Below are positions 13,902 through 23,800 of a stretch of 41,228 bases of DNA, piece by piece; the stretch's first letter is position 1; each line of letters opens with the position of its first letter. This DNA is from a virus: IMG/VR virus record IMGVR_UViG_3300044681_001056, positions 1 through 41,228 of that record. One strand, 5' to 3'. Position numbers and translations under genes: made by a program. Below the pieces are notes generated by a model. The model did no database searches and had not been told where the DNA came from. It saw nothing but the letters and a program-made list of their open reading frames with translations.

Positions 13902-15440
13902 TTAACTCGTCGTGAAGGACACCGGCACGGATTCATCCGCCCCAGTTCCAAACTCATTTTTTGCTTTAAGTTTCACCCAGTAAGTTGTTGCTCCAGACAA
14001 ACCGGAAATCGTTATTGGTGGTTGTCCTGCTTGTGGGCTATCCGTTGGTGAATAGTCGGCATATGCTCCATATGTTGACCCATCTGTTGACAGGGCATAT
14101 TCATAATTCACAATTATTCCGCCAGCATCATCACCCGTGGCTGACAGTGGGGTGAATGCAAGTGTCACCGTGGAGCTTGTTACCGAGTCAACAGAGACAT
14201 CGCTCGGGGCAGACGTTGGGGCGCTTTGGACTGGCGCCAGTGGGAATTGTCCAATCAGTCCGATTGTTGTGTCATTGAGGGTCATGTAGAACTCATCAAC
14301 CGTTAAGTGGATGATTTCGTATCCAAGCGGCCTTGCCGGTTCTATTGCGTTAAGAACAGAAACGCTCGATTCTCCTGCGTCTGCGTCACTCGTCTCGTTT
14401 TCGAGTGTCTGCACAAGAATCTTCCACGGGTCATCAAGGTAGCGCGGGGTGACAGAAACTGAATATGTTGACTGCGTGTCATCTTTTGTATGTGCTAGCG
14501 CCTGCTGGGCTGATGAAATTATCGCTTGGCGAGTTCCTGCACCCCTTCCGTACTGACCGCTCACTAACTGCCATTCAATAAATGCCCGCTCTTCGGACGT
14601 GCTGTGGAGAAGGTTGGAGCCGGAAGAATTTTTGATATTTCGTATTATTTTTGTTCCAGTAAACTGAGCGAGCCAATTCACGTATTCATCACGAACGTAA
14701 TTAGGGTCAACTAGCTCACTTCGTGACCACGGTCCATCGAGTAGCGACTGGGAATAAATTTCATAAGAGTCGTGTGGGACGAATTCAACATACTTGTCAT
14801 AGGCGTCTGCTGCTGCGGAAGTCAGAACATCAAGCAGTTTATGGAATGGGGCAGTGGGGAATGACTGTTGATTATCTATATCCCAGTAGAAATCAGGCAA
14901 TATATTTCTGGACTGATACACGAACGGGTTCGAATAAAACGCCCTGTCATCTATCAGGTTGGGCATAGTCATGTATACGTTAAGAGCCTGATGACCAGTT
15001 ATCGTAAGAACAATTGTTGCATAACTAATTTCGCCATTATCGGGAACGGTCACGGTGTTTGATTGGACGGCGTTATACCTGCCACCAGAAAGTGATGTTT
15101 GATGTCCGTCTGGAATATCTTCTCCGTCTATGGATAGCTGAGCATCAACCACAACGGGCGATTCTGCTTTTATTCGAGCATTAAAAGAAAGGACTTTTCC
15201 ATTATTTTCTTCGGCTATTTGGACTCCGCTTAGGGTAAGCGTTATGGCTGCGGATGTGGATGGGGCAACTCTCAATGCGTATCTTTTTATGTTTACGAAT
15301 TCTGTTGAAATAACAGATATCGTTGAGTTGGTTGACACCCAGTTGTTGTACTCATAGACAGATAGGTCGATTCTCTCTCCGGCATAGGAAATGGCGTAAA
15401 GCCCTTCCGTGTCGCTAAGAAGATTGAATGTTCTGGCCAT
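13902..15440 (-). CDS. Tail protein I-like baseplate protein with C-terminal FN3 domain
   Basis: 512 residues. The first 180 are beta-rich (possible carbohydrate-binding-like sandwich). The middle, with FYWDIDNQQSFPTAPFHKLL, a stretch about an ordered helical YVNWLAQFTGTKI, and a gpI-like arrangement, fits a baseplate-to-fibre connector. Residues about 408-512 form a fibronectin type III domain (SAPSDVSVDSVTSSTVTLAF, ISGLSGATTYWVKLKAKNEF). Position directly after the J-like gene supports the call; similarity to P2 gpI itself is weak. Confidence 0.65.
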   Translation of the reverse strand: MARTFNLLSDTEGLYAISYAGERIDLSVYEYNNWVSTNSTISVISTEFVNIKRYALRVAPSTSAAITLTLSGVQIAEENNGKVLSFNARIKAESPVVVDAQLSIDGEDIPDGHQTSLSGGRYNAVQSNTVTVPDNGEISYATIVLTITGHQALNVYMTMPNLIDDRAFYSNPFVYQSRNILPDFYWDIDNQQSFPTAPFHKLLDVLTSAAADAYDKYVEFVPHDSYEIYSQSLLDGPWSRSELVDPNYVRDEYVNWLAQFTGTKIIRNIKNSSGSNLLHSTSEERAFIEWQLVSGQYGRGAGTRQAIISSAQQALAHTKDDTQSTYSVSVTPRYLDDPWKILVQTLENETSDADAGESSVSVLNAIEPARPLGYEIIHLTVDEFYMTLNDTTIGLIGQFPLAPVQSAPTSAPSDVSVDSVTSSTVTLAFTPLSATGDDAGGIIVNYEYALSTDGSTYGAYADYSPTDSPQAGQPPITISGLSGATTYWVKLKAKNEFGTGADESVPVSFTTS

Positions 15441-15443
15441 GAC

Positions 15444-16895
15444 TCAGATTGTCACCGAAGTGTAAGTGAAGTAAATATCGTCACTTGAAAGAATTGGGAG
15501 AGTGCCCTTATTCAAGAAAAGCAGGTCGTCGGTATGCTGCGGGAGCCACCCATCTCCGGTGCCAGACATGGACAGCGACTCGACGTAAACAACTCCAGGT
15601 ATTGAGGTGATAAGAGATATGAGTGTTGTTTTTCTTATTCGCGACTCAAGATATGGAAAATTCGCAGGGCTGAGGTAGTTGACAAGAGCATTTTCAATTG
15701 TGTCAGAAACATCTGTTTCATTGAACTGCGCATCTATTATTATCGAACCAGAAAGCTCCAAAGTGACCAATTCTGGGTCTCTCACGTTGAATGTGAGTCC
15801 GGCCACTGACCTGTTTGCTATATCTGTTGCGATTTCCGTTTTCTCTTGTGCCGTCAAGAATGTATTTCGCCCATAGGAGAAAACGGTTACATACCCAGCA
15901 ATGTCAACTCCAGCGTAAGCTGAGCCGGTAACAGAATTACTCGCGCTATTTCCTGCGACCTTTACGAAGCTAAATGTCGTGTCGGATGTTGCGGTAATTG
16001 TCTGCTCTCCGTTAAATGTTGCTCCGCAGTCCTCGATATCAACCACATCGCCAACGACAAAAAGGTGATTTTCCGAAGTCTCTACGGTAGCCAAGTCGTC
16101 TTGGAGGAATGTGGTTATAATTCCGATGGAGCGAGACGTTGTCACATCACCGAGGTCTTCGTCACCATTAGTGAGGTCATAGGTTTTTGAACGAGTGATT
16201 AGTTCTGGGTAATTGGACAAAAGGTATCCATCAAGTTGGGAAGCCTTGTTTGTGGCAGAACTGAGTGAGCGGAGGTATGTGGCAGCTTTCGACAGATACT
16301 CAAAATCCGTGTCTTCATTGATTCCGTTAGAGAAATTCGCAAATGTCTCAGCGCTGAATATGTTTGTTCCGGCGCTTATTACCGACAGCTCGGTCCCAGG
16401 GGTGGGTATTGGTGGAATGATTCCGGGCGTGAGACAGACCACGGTTGCAGATGCACTTGGAAACGGTGTTTCTTCATCCGGGTCTTCCACCGCATCAATT
16501 GTTATTACTGATGTTGTCTGGAATGCATACTCCTGGACCTCGTCCTCGAATACTGTCTCATAGCTGAATATTGTCCCCGCCGGTATGGTCCCACCACCGT
16601 AGTTGTCCAAGGTGATGGTTATGTCCACTTCTGCGGCTATTGCGTCCTGTCGGTCGAATCCCATCATCGCAACGATTCCACCCATGAGCCTGTCTGGTAT
16701 TCGATTTATCGACGCAATATTGAGGGAGCTCACAAAAGCCATTGCCTGGAACATCGCATCTTCAGGCGTTCCGACTCTAAGGTTGAATTCTGGAAGAACC
16801 AGCTGGGCATACTCAATTGAGTCAAGATAAATGTCCCCAGGCTGGGCATCGAAGACGCGAAGGTCTACGTATTGGGAAAAATCTGCTGCTGCCAT
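15444..16895 (-). CDS. Baseplate J-like protein
   Basis: A 483-residue protein with the Baseplate_J (PF04865-like) layout: an N-terminal helical part containing EFNLRVGTPEDAMFQAMAF, a beta-rich region with GGGTIPAGTIFSYET, a helical EDTDFEYLSKAATYLRSLSS and a C-terminal region with FPYLESRIRKTTLISLITSI and GVVYVESL. These proteins form the wedge ring of contractile baseplates. It is three bases after the gp25/W-like gene and before the I-like gene, the same order as in P2- and PBSX-type tails. Confidence 0.88.
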   Translation of the reverse strand: MAAADFSQYVDLRVFDAQPGDIYLDSIEYAQLVLPEFNLRVGTPEDAMFQAMAFVSSLNIASINRIPDRLMGGIVAMMGFDRQDAIAAEVDITITLDNYGGGTIPAGTIFSYETVFEDEVQEYAFQTTSVITIDAVEDPDEETPFPSASATVVCLTPGIIPPIPTPGTELSVISAGTNIFSAETFANFSNGINEDTDFEYLSKAATYLRSLSSATNKASQLDGYLLSNYPELITRSKTYDLTNGDEDLGDVTTSRSIGIITTFLQDDLATVETSENHLFVVGDVVDIEDCGATFNGEQTITATSDTTFSFVKVAGNSASNSVTGSAYAGVDIAGYVTVFSYGRNTFLTAQEKTEIATDIANRSVAGLTFNVRDPELVTLELSGSIIIDAQFNETDVSDTIENALVNYLSPANFPYLESRIRKTTLISLITSIPGVVYVESLSMSGTGDGWLPQHTDDLLFLNKGTLPILSSDDIYFTYTSVTI

Positions 16896-16898
16896 GAT

Positions 16899-17201
16899 TT
16901 ACGCCTCCAGAATGTCGAACGAAAAAGTGACCCGGGTATTTCCAAGACGTTCGTCAAATTCAGTGTCAAGAGTTCTAATTTGTATTTCGGGGACATATTT
17001 TGATGCGATTGTCACAAACGCACCTCTATCTATTCCACCGAATGTTGGGTCAAAAACACCGAATCGCGGGTTGAAAACCATTGTTTGCGGTTCGGTCAAA
17101 AGCGAAATGCTGAGGAGTTGTGCAAAGTAGTCGTATGAGCCTTGCTGCAGCTTTCTGAGCCCTGTGCTATCGAATTCAATGGGGAATTTCATCATGTCCA
17201 T
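16899..17201 (-). CDS. Baseplate wedge protein, gp25/W-like
   Basis: A 100-residue protein of the gp25-like/W family (PF04965). KFPIEFDSTGLRKLQQGSYD begins the domain, GVFDPTFGGIDRGAFVTIAS is the central part, and VPEIQIRTLDTEF, then TRVTFSFDI form the C-terminal strands. This size and order are normal. It nucleates sheath and wedge assembly in contractile tails. Confidence 0.85.
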   Translation of the reverse strand: MDMMKFPIEFDSTGLRKLQQGSYDYFAQLLSISLLTEPQTMVFNPRFGVFDPTFGGIDRGAFVTIASKYVPEIQIRTLDTEFDERLGNTRVTFSFDILEA

Positions 17202-17203
17202 AA

Positions 17204-17563
17204 TTACTCTGCCTCCAGTGCTTCTATGCGAGCTTCAAGCGAGTCGACTTTGGCCTGGAGTTGCTCGAATAAAGTCTTTTTGGCGAATACGTCTGCCTTA
17301 ACTTTGCTTGAGCCAAAGACAACTATGTTTTTGAAAAATTCATCTGTGAATGTACATACGACAGAATCGCCAACAGACATTCTTGAGTAGGGAGTTGCTC
17401 CAACCGGTATGGCCGGACCGAATGAGCTATTTAGGCTTGCCACCCTCACTGTAACTTGCCCATTTGTGCTTACCGAAGTAACAACACCGTTATAGAACCG
17501 ACCTGGGGCGAGCGGATAGGACGCAGCGTTCTTTCTGTTTATTTGCTGTGGTCTGTCTCTCAT
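17204..17563 (-). CDS. Baseplate spike protein, OB-fold with C-terminal coiled coil
   Basis: A 119-residue protein. The centre (about 22-88) is an OB-type beta barrel: RFYNGVVTSVSTNGQVTVRV, PVGATPYSRMSVGDSVVCTF, FFKNIVVFGSSK. This is like the N-terminal domain of gpV/gp5-type spikes. The last 25 residues (TLFEQLQAKVDSLEARIEAL) are a heptad coiled coil, suggesting a trimer. No lysozyme domain is attached. Start ATG 17563 has GGGAG about seven bases upstream and lies 17 bases after a TACAATTG motif, better than the earlier in-frame ATG. Confidence 0.72.
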   Translation of the reverse strand: MRDRPQQINRKNAASYPLAPGRFYNGVVTSVSTNGQVTVRVASLNSSFGPAIPVGATPYSRMSVGDSVVCTFTDEFFKNIVVFGSSKVKADVFAKKTLFEQLQAKVDSLEARIEALEAE

Positions 17564-17580
17564 CGAATTCTCCCAAACAA

Positions 17581-17590
17581 CAATTGTACA
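17581..17590 (-). promoter_or_regulatory. TACAATTG motif upstream of the spike gene
   Basis: On the minus strand this reads TGTACAATTG and lies 17 bases before the start at 17563. The same octamer precedes the sheath, connector and basic-protein genes. It resembles a -10 box, but no TTGACA-like -35 is found at the expected distance. The upstream 40 bases are AT-rich. Confidence 0.4.
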
Positions 17591-17630
17591 CAAAGGATAT
17601 TTTTAATTATTCGTAAATTAATTGACATCA

Positions 17631-19238
17631 TTATTCAACACCTTGAGTTGTCGGGATGTCAGAGATTCTGGAGTACTGGGGAAATCTATTTTTTAGAATT
17701 GCGACTTGCTGCATAGAGATGAGTTTTCCATAATCTCTTGCATTTAATATGCAATTCTTCTTTGTCGTACCGGCAACCAAGGCGAGAAATTTCCCATCAG
17801 ATTCAAATTTTGCTATTGCTGCCGACTCGCTGAGTTCCGAAACCCCACCGGAACCGTTGTTCCATATTGGGGTTATTAAATACGCCCTCCATTCACCGCC
17901 AGTCTCAAATGGTTCCATCGTTATCGAATATGTAGTTTTTGGGCCTTCGGCGGTTTGTAGAACAGGCCTCTCCCATATGTCTATATTCCCGGTCGTTCTC
18001 AGCTTGTCAATTTCAAATGAGCTCTTGGAGAATTCCGGAACAGTTTTTGACAGGTTCGCCGTTTTCATTCTCGGATACCTGTTTGTGCGGTTTGACGCAT
18101 CCGGAAGGGGGAAGATTCGCGCATCCGGCTGGATGGTTGAATCTGCTCCGGAAACCTTGCTTGTAAGTACGGTATTTGACGAGCTAAATATATTTGTGAC
18201 AGGGAGGCTGTTCGAAATTATCTGTGGCGTTTTCTTGCCTACTGGTAATTGTTTAATCTCTTTCGGTTCTTTTTCTGGAGTCAGAAAAGAAACGCTTACT
18301 GGGTCGGGCGTCCTGTCGGAGAAAGAAACGTTGTTAATTAGGAAAAAACCTTCCAGATTTGGACATGGACCAACCCATGCCGTCATGCCAGGGCGGAGCG
18401 CCACTCCATTTGTTCTTTCAACAACGGCCGAGCCGTCACTAGCCGAAAATGGGTCATTGTCGCTTATGGTGATATTCGGGTATTCGAGTGTTTCTATAAC
18501 CCCTGGTCGCCCCTTGACTATTTCGGGGAATTGAATTGGAATCCATTTTCTTACTTTGGTTACAAACGGTGCGTTCTTCTTTCCATCTTTCCTAACTCGA
18601 ACAGAGTCGGTGTCGATTCCCCACTTGTGCATCAGCCATTTTTGCGAGCCGAATATCAAGTAGCCATCTGCTTCGAAGACAACAAATTTTGCGTCGCTGG
18701 CGAGTCTAGTTATGACATCCCAGACCGAATCTGCCTGCCTATCGCCACTCGCTTTGGTTATGCTTTGTTTTTTGGTGGTTTTCTCTCCAACGTATTTCAA
18801 CCCATATTTTCGAGCCGCATTTTGAACATACGCCGAGCCAGTCCCTTTTATTGTGCCCGGCTTCTTGTCGCGCTTCATCTGCTGGATTGCCTTGGGGTAA
18901 CATTTGATGTCAAATACAGGGCTGTGTCCGGGTCCATTCGTCAGACTTACCTGAGCTATTTCAAAAACCTGAGAGACACGGTCAATGTGCGGTGAGGCAG
19001 AATCAAAAGACACAACAGCCTTAATGTCATATATGACCTCACGACCAACCTGGAAGTAGTTGGCAGAAGCCATTAGAAAGCTTGGGTCTATTATTCTCAT
19101 GCTCAATTCAGACGACATGTCCATTGAGTAGCTGACATCGATACTGAGTATCGAGTCGTCAATCACCTTTTCCTGACCGGAGGATATGGAAGCGATTCGA
19201 ACGCTTCCAGCTATGTATGGTGGCTTAAACGTAACCAT
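17631..19238 (-). CDS. Baseplate hub protein, gpD-like
   Basis: 535 residues. The first two thirds match the layout of hub proteins of the late control D / XkdQ type (gp27-like). Features are ILSIDVSYSMDMSSELSMRI, then FDIKCYPKAIQQMKRDK, VQNAARKYGLKYVGE and SVWDVITRLASDAKFVVFEA. The last 150 residues, with RYPRMKTANLSKTVPEF and GGEWRAYLITPIWNNG, are not recognised and are longer than in simple hubs. Location between the tape-measure block and the spike supports the role. Confidence 0.75.
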   Translation of the reverse strand: MVTFKPPYIAGSVRIASISSGQEKVIDDSILSIDVSYSMDMSSELSMRIIDPSFLMASANYFQVGREVIYDIKAVVSFDSASPHIDRVSQVFEIAQVSLTNGPGHSPVFDIKCYPKAIQQMKRDKKPGTIKGTGSAYVQNAARKYGLKYVGEKTTKKQSITKASGDRQADSVWDVITRLASDAKFVVFEADGYLIFGSQKWLMHKWGIDTDSVRVRKDGKKNAPFVTKVRKWIPIQFPEIVKGRPGVIETLEYPNITISDNDPFSASDGSAVVERTNGVALRPGMTAWVGPCPNLEGFFLINNVSFSDRTPDPVSVSFLTPEKEPKEIKQLPVGKKTPQIISNSLPVTNIFSSSNTVLTSKVSGADSTIQPDARIFPLPDASNRTNRYPRMKTANLSKTVPEFSKSSFEIDKLRTTGNIDIWERPVLQTAEGPKTTYSITMEPFETGGEWRAYLITPIWNNGSGGVSELSESAAIAKFESDGKFLALVAGTTKKNCILNARDYGKLISMQQVAILKNRFPQYSRISDIPTTQGVE

Positions 19239-19251
19239 ATTGTTTCACCGT

Positions 19252-20847
19252 TTAAGACGCCAAATAGTCAGAAGAAATTGTGCGCCTTGTGCCATAGGAT
19301 GGCGGCAGAATAGACGGGGGCCTTTCGACAGTGGGCTTAAATGTGAGCTTCGGCATTTCTATGACACTCACGGTCTCAATTGGAAGCTCTTGAAGCGTTA
19401 TGTCGACTGTCGCTCTGTTTATTTTATTGTCGGGTGTTCTGTAAACAGAACTTATTGACATCTCACCAATGGCGAATTCGACAGTCTGCGTGTCAGAGAA
19501 CGGGAATCTGAGGTCGTTATTGAACATTTCGTCAAATCCATATATGACAACCGGGTATGGCGAGGTTGCCATCTGCCGGAGAACTTTCAATTCATTATCA
19601 ATTGAAGTTGTAAGGCGCAGCGGGTTACCCACCACAAACTGGAAAGATATTTTCATCAATTTAAAGTTTTTCCAGTCGACAATCGGTATCTTCCCAGACC
19701 TATCAATTTCTGTCCATTCCGAACCTATGTTTGTATAGTTGACGTTTGACGGCCTAAGGAAGAATGTAAACCTGCGTGGTGGCTGTGGGTTTATCCCGTC
19801 ATTGCTGAAGTATTGCACCATCTGTGGGAAAACGCCAGAAGTACCAAAGTCGTCTGTTTCTGGCACCCTCGGGTCCTGCCCTGGGGCTACATAACCGAAC
19901 CTACCGCGAAGTGTGACAGTTGTAGATGTTTGACTAGTTGAAGCCGTTGATACACCATTGTCCGTGGCCCCTCTGCCCAACGGAGAGGACGGGGTGGTTG
20001 TCGTGTTCGTCCTAGATGTTGAAGACGTTGGGGCTGCGGTGTCGGCGCCCTGGACAATTTCTTTCTGACCGAATGCGGCACGCGCCTGCGCCTCGCTGTA
20101 TCCGCTTCGTATCAAGAATTGAACACGAGCTTCAATCATTTGTCTGCGAGCCTCTTCGGTCGTCGAAGTGTCGCTAATTTCTAGCAAATATGCTTTCTGT
20201 GCTGCCGCAAGAGAGGCTCTCGCCGCGGCATTCAGGGCATCGGATATTGATTTTCCGCCACCTGTGTAGAAACTTGAAGGGAACGCAGCAAATGTTTTTG
20301 CCTTTGGGTTGTACCAGTAGAGAGTTTTTATTTCCTTTATGTCGGCAGGCTTGGTCCATATTCGTATGTAGTTTCTTGTATATGGATTGGTGGCATCACT
20401 CCTCAGAGTGTATTGATACAAAACCGTGTAAACAGTAGCAACATAAGCTTCATTGTTGTACATCTTTGTTGTGCCAGGGGAAAAATCTATGGATGTTTTC
20501 CCCTCAGCGGTAAAGATGTGAATCGGGTCTCTCTGCGCAATTGTGATTGAATTTTTTGGATTTTTCAATTCAAGGTATTCGTCGCCATCGGAATACGCAT
20601 AGAAGTCGAGATTCCCTGACGCCGAAAATGGCTGCCAATACATTGCATCGGCATTATTCCCACCGTATGAAACACGCAGTAATCCTGGAATCGTATTTCC
20701 ACTGCTATCTGTTGCAAAAGTGTCGAGAAGTTTGAAGGAGGCATCTAGTATTTTGAATCGCCCAAACAGGGGGTAATGCTCAAAATTTGCTCCAGTAGCG
20801 GTGCTTCTTCTAACCCTAAAAAAGTCTTGTGAGCCTACAGATGCCAT
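19252..20847 (-). CDS. Tail/baseplate structural protein between tape measure and hub
   Basis: A 531-residue protein. The C-terminal half has RRFTFFLRPSNVNYTNIGSE, EIDRSGKIPIVDWKNFKLMK and ISFQFVV, the arrangement found in the N-terminal part of XkdP/LysM-type tail proteins located before the hub. An Ala-rich helix (about 190-250) and a Thr/Ser-rich linker (STSRTNTTTTPSSP) separate it from an N-terminal beta-rich domain. No LysM repeat is visible. The job is likely to connect tube and hub. The Thr/Ser linker is a possible modification site. Confidence 0.6.
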   Translation of the reverse strand: MASVGSQDFFRVRRSTATGANFEHYPLFGRFKILDASFKLLDTFATDSSGNTIPGLLRVSYGGNNADAMYWQPFSASGNLDFYAYSDGDEYLELKNPKNSITIAQRDPIHIFTAEGKTSIDFSPGTTKMYNNEAYVATVYTVLYQYTLRSDATNPYTRNYIRIWTKPADIKEIKTLYWYNPKAKTFAAFPSSFYTGGGKSISDALNAAARASLAAAQKAYLLEISDTSTTEEARRQMIEARVQFLIRSGYSEAQARAAFGQKEIVQGADTAAPTSSTSRTNTTTTPSSPLGRGATDNGVSTASTSQTSTTVTLRGRFGYVAPGQDPRVPETDDFGTSGVFPQMVQYFSNDGINPQPPRRFTFFLRPSNVNYTNIGSEWTEIDRSGKIPIVDWKNFKLMKISFQFVVGNPLRLTTSIDNELKVLRQMATSPYPVVIYGFDEMFNNDLRFPFSDTQTVEFAIGEMSISSVYRTPDNKINRATVDITLQELPIETVSVIEMPKLTFKPTVERPPSILPPSYGTRRTISSDYLAS

Positions 20848-20849
20848 AA

Positions 20850-23800
20850 TTACGCCCTTTCCCTATGGCTTCTCTCGGCCTGCTTAATCTTTGTCATAAC
20901 TTTTGCTGCGAGTTCTTCTGCGTTCATGCCTGATGTCCCATTAACAGTGATGTTATATGTTGCACTCCCGGCCCCACCGGATGACGGAAGAGTCATTGGG
21001 CGAGTCATCACGGGAACGGCAGTATCCCCAACGCCGCCGGCACCCGGGACCACATGCAGATGTCTACTGCCGGCAACCCCGTGGAATTCCGCAAACCCAC
21101 CAGTGTTGCGCACTAACTGTTGGTAGGCGCCAAGATTCTGGCCAACTAGGTCGTATGCCCGACCTGTTACGTGGTCTGAGCTTGGGGAGCCAAGCCCCCA
21201 TGTTCTGTAGGAGGATGTAACTGTTCTCTTTCCGGTCAGCTGAGAATCCATGGACGCGTGCCGCGACATTGTCTGCGACAGCCTGCTTGACGTAGTGTCG
21301 CCATACAGCCATCCGCGTGGCGAGCGCGTATCTTTCACGGTTGCAGCAATGGTTTTGATGAACTCATTGGTCATCCACTCTGGCTTCTCTTTTAGCTTGC
21401 CAATGAATATGTCATTCATCTGAGTGTTGAACACATCGACGGCAGCCTTGAATTCTGTCGAAGCAGTGTCCATCGATGTGGCCACTTCATTCAAGTCTGT
21501 TTTATTTATGACTTCAGTCAAAACGCCGCCAAGGCCAATAGAGCTGAGTGCACCCGTCAACCCGCCTGCGCCAGCGCGTCTTTCTGCTGCGTCAGTAGCC
21601 GCGGATGGTGAAGTGAGGAGATTCCCCGAAGATATTCTCGAAAGTGCCGTTTGGAGTTGCTCATCGCTCATCCCGCTAAGCGCAGCGACAACTTGCTCTC
21701 TGTTTATTGTTTGATTCTGCGAAGCAGCAATATTTGCAAGATTGTCTGCGCCTTGCCCAATGAGTTGTGTCCTTACCGAAGCAAGACCCTTTGCTGTTCT
21801 GGGGGCGAGAAGCCCACCCATTCCCTCGAGGGCTCCACCAGCACCATAAACAGCGCTTGTCTCGGTCCCAAGTTGACTTGCGACCGTGAAGTAGGCCTTT
21901 ACTGCGTCTCCGCCGAATAGCTCAATGGCGTCAGACATAGCGCTGGACAGGTATTCATCCATGTCCGTTTGCTCGAGAACACCCTCTTCAAATTTGTCAC
22001 GAAGGGCTCGTGCTCGCTCATCTATGACCTTAGACATCTCGGCAGCTTTTACCGACTTCTTGAATGGGTCTTCGAATGCCAAAACTATGTCTGTATTCGC
22101 GTCTTTCATCTGGGCGGCGGTCTTGAGCATGTTGGCGCCGAGCTTTGTTGCCAGGTCGTTGAATTCAGTAGTTGCGTCGTAAAGATTGACCCCAAGCTCG
22201 TGGGCGAGCTTTTCAATTTCTGGCCGAGACTTACCCGTCATCTTTTCAAGAGTTTCAAGTCTCTTATTGTTTACTTCATCAAGTTTTTCAAACGCACCAG
22301 CGCGCTCTTCCGCTTGTTTGATTATTTCTTCAAGTCCAGTTACGGTTGTTGTCCAGCCTGAAGAAAGTGCCTTCTTTTGGTCTTCCGTAAGCTTCAGGCC
22401 CATATTTTCGAGCTCGGGGATTACGTTGGCCCCAAGGTACTTCTCTCTCTTGCGCTTTGCATATCCTGGTGTGAGAACGCCAAAGTCACCGCTGTCGGTC
22501 CCTACATTTACGGATAGTCCTTCTCTCGCGATTCGAGCGGCCTCACGCATCTTGTTGGCCATCTGTTGTCCAGCGCCTTGGAATGCACCACGACGACCAC
22601 TTGTGGATATTCCCGCCTCGATGTCAGCATTGTTCTTCGCAAACACGTCATAGCGATTCGTCAGGATTCCTTGGAACATTGTCGTGAATGCTCCGTCGAT
22701 TGCCTTACGCGCTTCCGACGCCTGCTTCTTGGCCTTATTGATGTGGCCTTTGATTCCGCCGAATATTCCGCCAATTACTCCGCCAACGAGGGCCCCATAC
22801 GGGCCGCCAACCATAAAACCAAGCGACGCTCCACCACCAGCTCCGGCAAGCATTCCTGAGCCAGCACCTTGAGCGTTTAGCGCGCCACCAAGTCCGCCGA
22901 TGGCAAGACCGGCCATTGGGTTAAATGAGCCGACCATTCCGCCAAGAGCCAATGCCCCACGCATTTCCTCTGGGGCCACCTGACTGAGGGCGGACATTCC
23001 AAGACCAACACCCATTTTCCCGGCCAGGCTCCCCTGGAAGCCTCTAATGCCGAGTCTTTCATTCCCCATTATCGCTGCGCCAATCCGCGACTCAGAGCGG
23101 GCATAGCGCATGTAATTCCTCATGTTGCGAATGCCAGCAAACCTTCCTGTCACGTTTCCTGGCACAAGCCCAGTCATTCCCTCCATCGGTGTCCCAGCCC
23201 TGCCCATGGCTGGCGACATCATCCCCATGCCGGGGATGACTCTTCTTACGCCAAATGGCCCCCTGAGTGGCGATGGGGGGCCATGCATCGGTCCCATTCC
23301 GCCAGCCGGTGCACCCATGACTGCGCCGGATGCAAGCGATGCTGAGCTGGCAAGGCCATTTAGCGCAACCGCTGCCGAACTTGCCGCAGCTGTCATTGGA
23401 GCAAGTGGCATCCCGCCGCCAGTTGAAAGGAATCCACCCTTGGTTCCCGCCATTTGTCTTCCCACCACGAAAAGACCCATGAGAGCTGCAAGTGAGCCCA
23501 TTTGGCCCCCTCCGCCACCAAGCCCACCAAACATTTGTCCGAGCATTCTTACGGCAGATGTGAGTCCAGAAAGAAGGTCATTGATTATCGGGAGGATGTC
23601 GAAGATTGCATCTTTGATTTTCTGCGAAAGGACAGACACCTCTTCGATAAGTGTTTTTATTCTCTCACCGAACTCAATAACTGTATCTCTATTGGCGAGC
23701 AGGTTGTCTCTGAAATTGTTTAAGTTGTCCGCACCGCCCTGTATGAGTGCTCCAAAAATTGGCTTAAAAGCTTCTTCGATTACTCGTGCGCCATCAATCA

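Noticed and set aside
17749-18534. Long plus-strand open frame opposite the hub gene
   Set aside because: It is the reverse-strand shadow of a recognisable hub protein, has low-complexity Ser/Phe content and no ribosome site.
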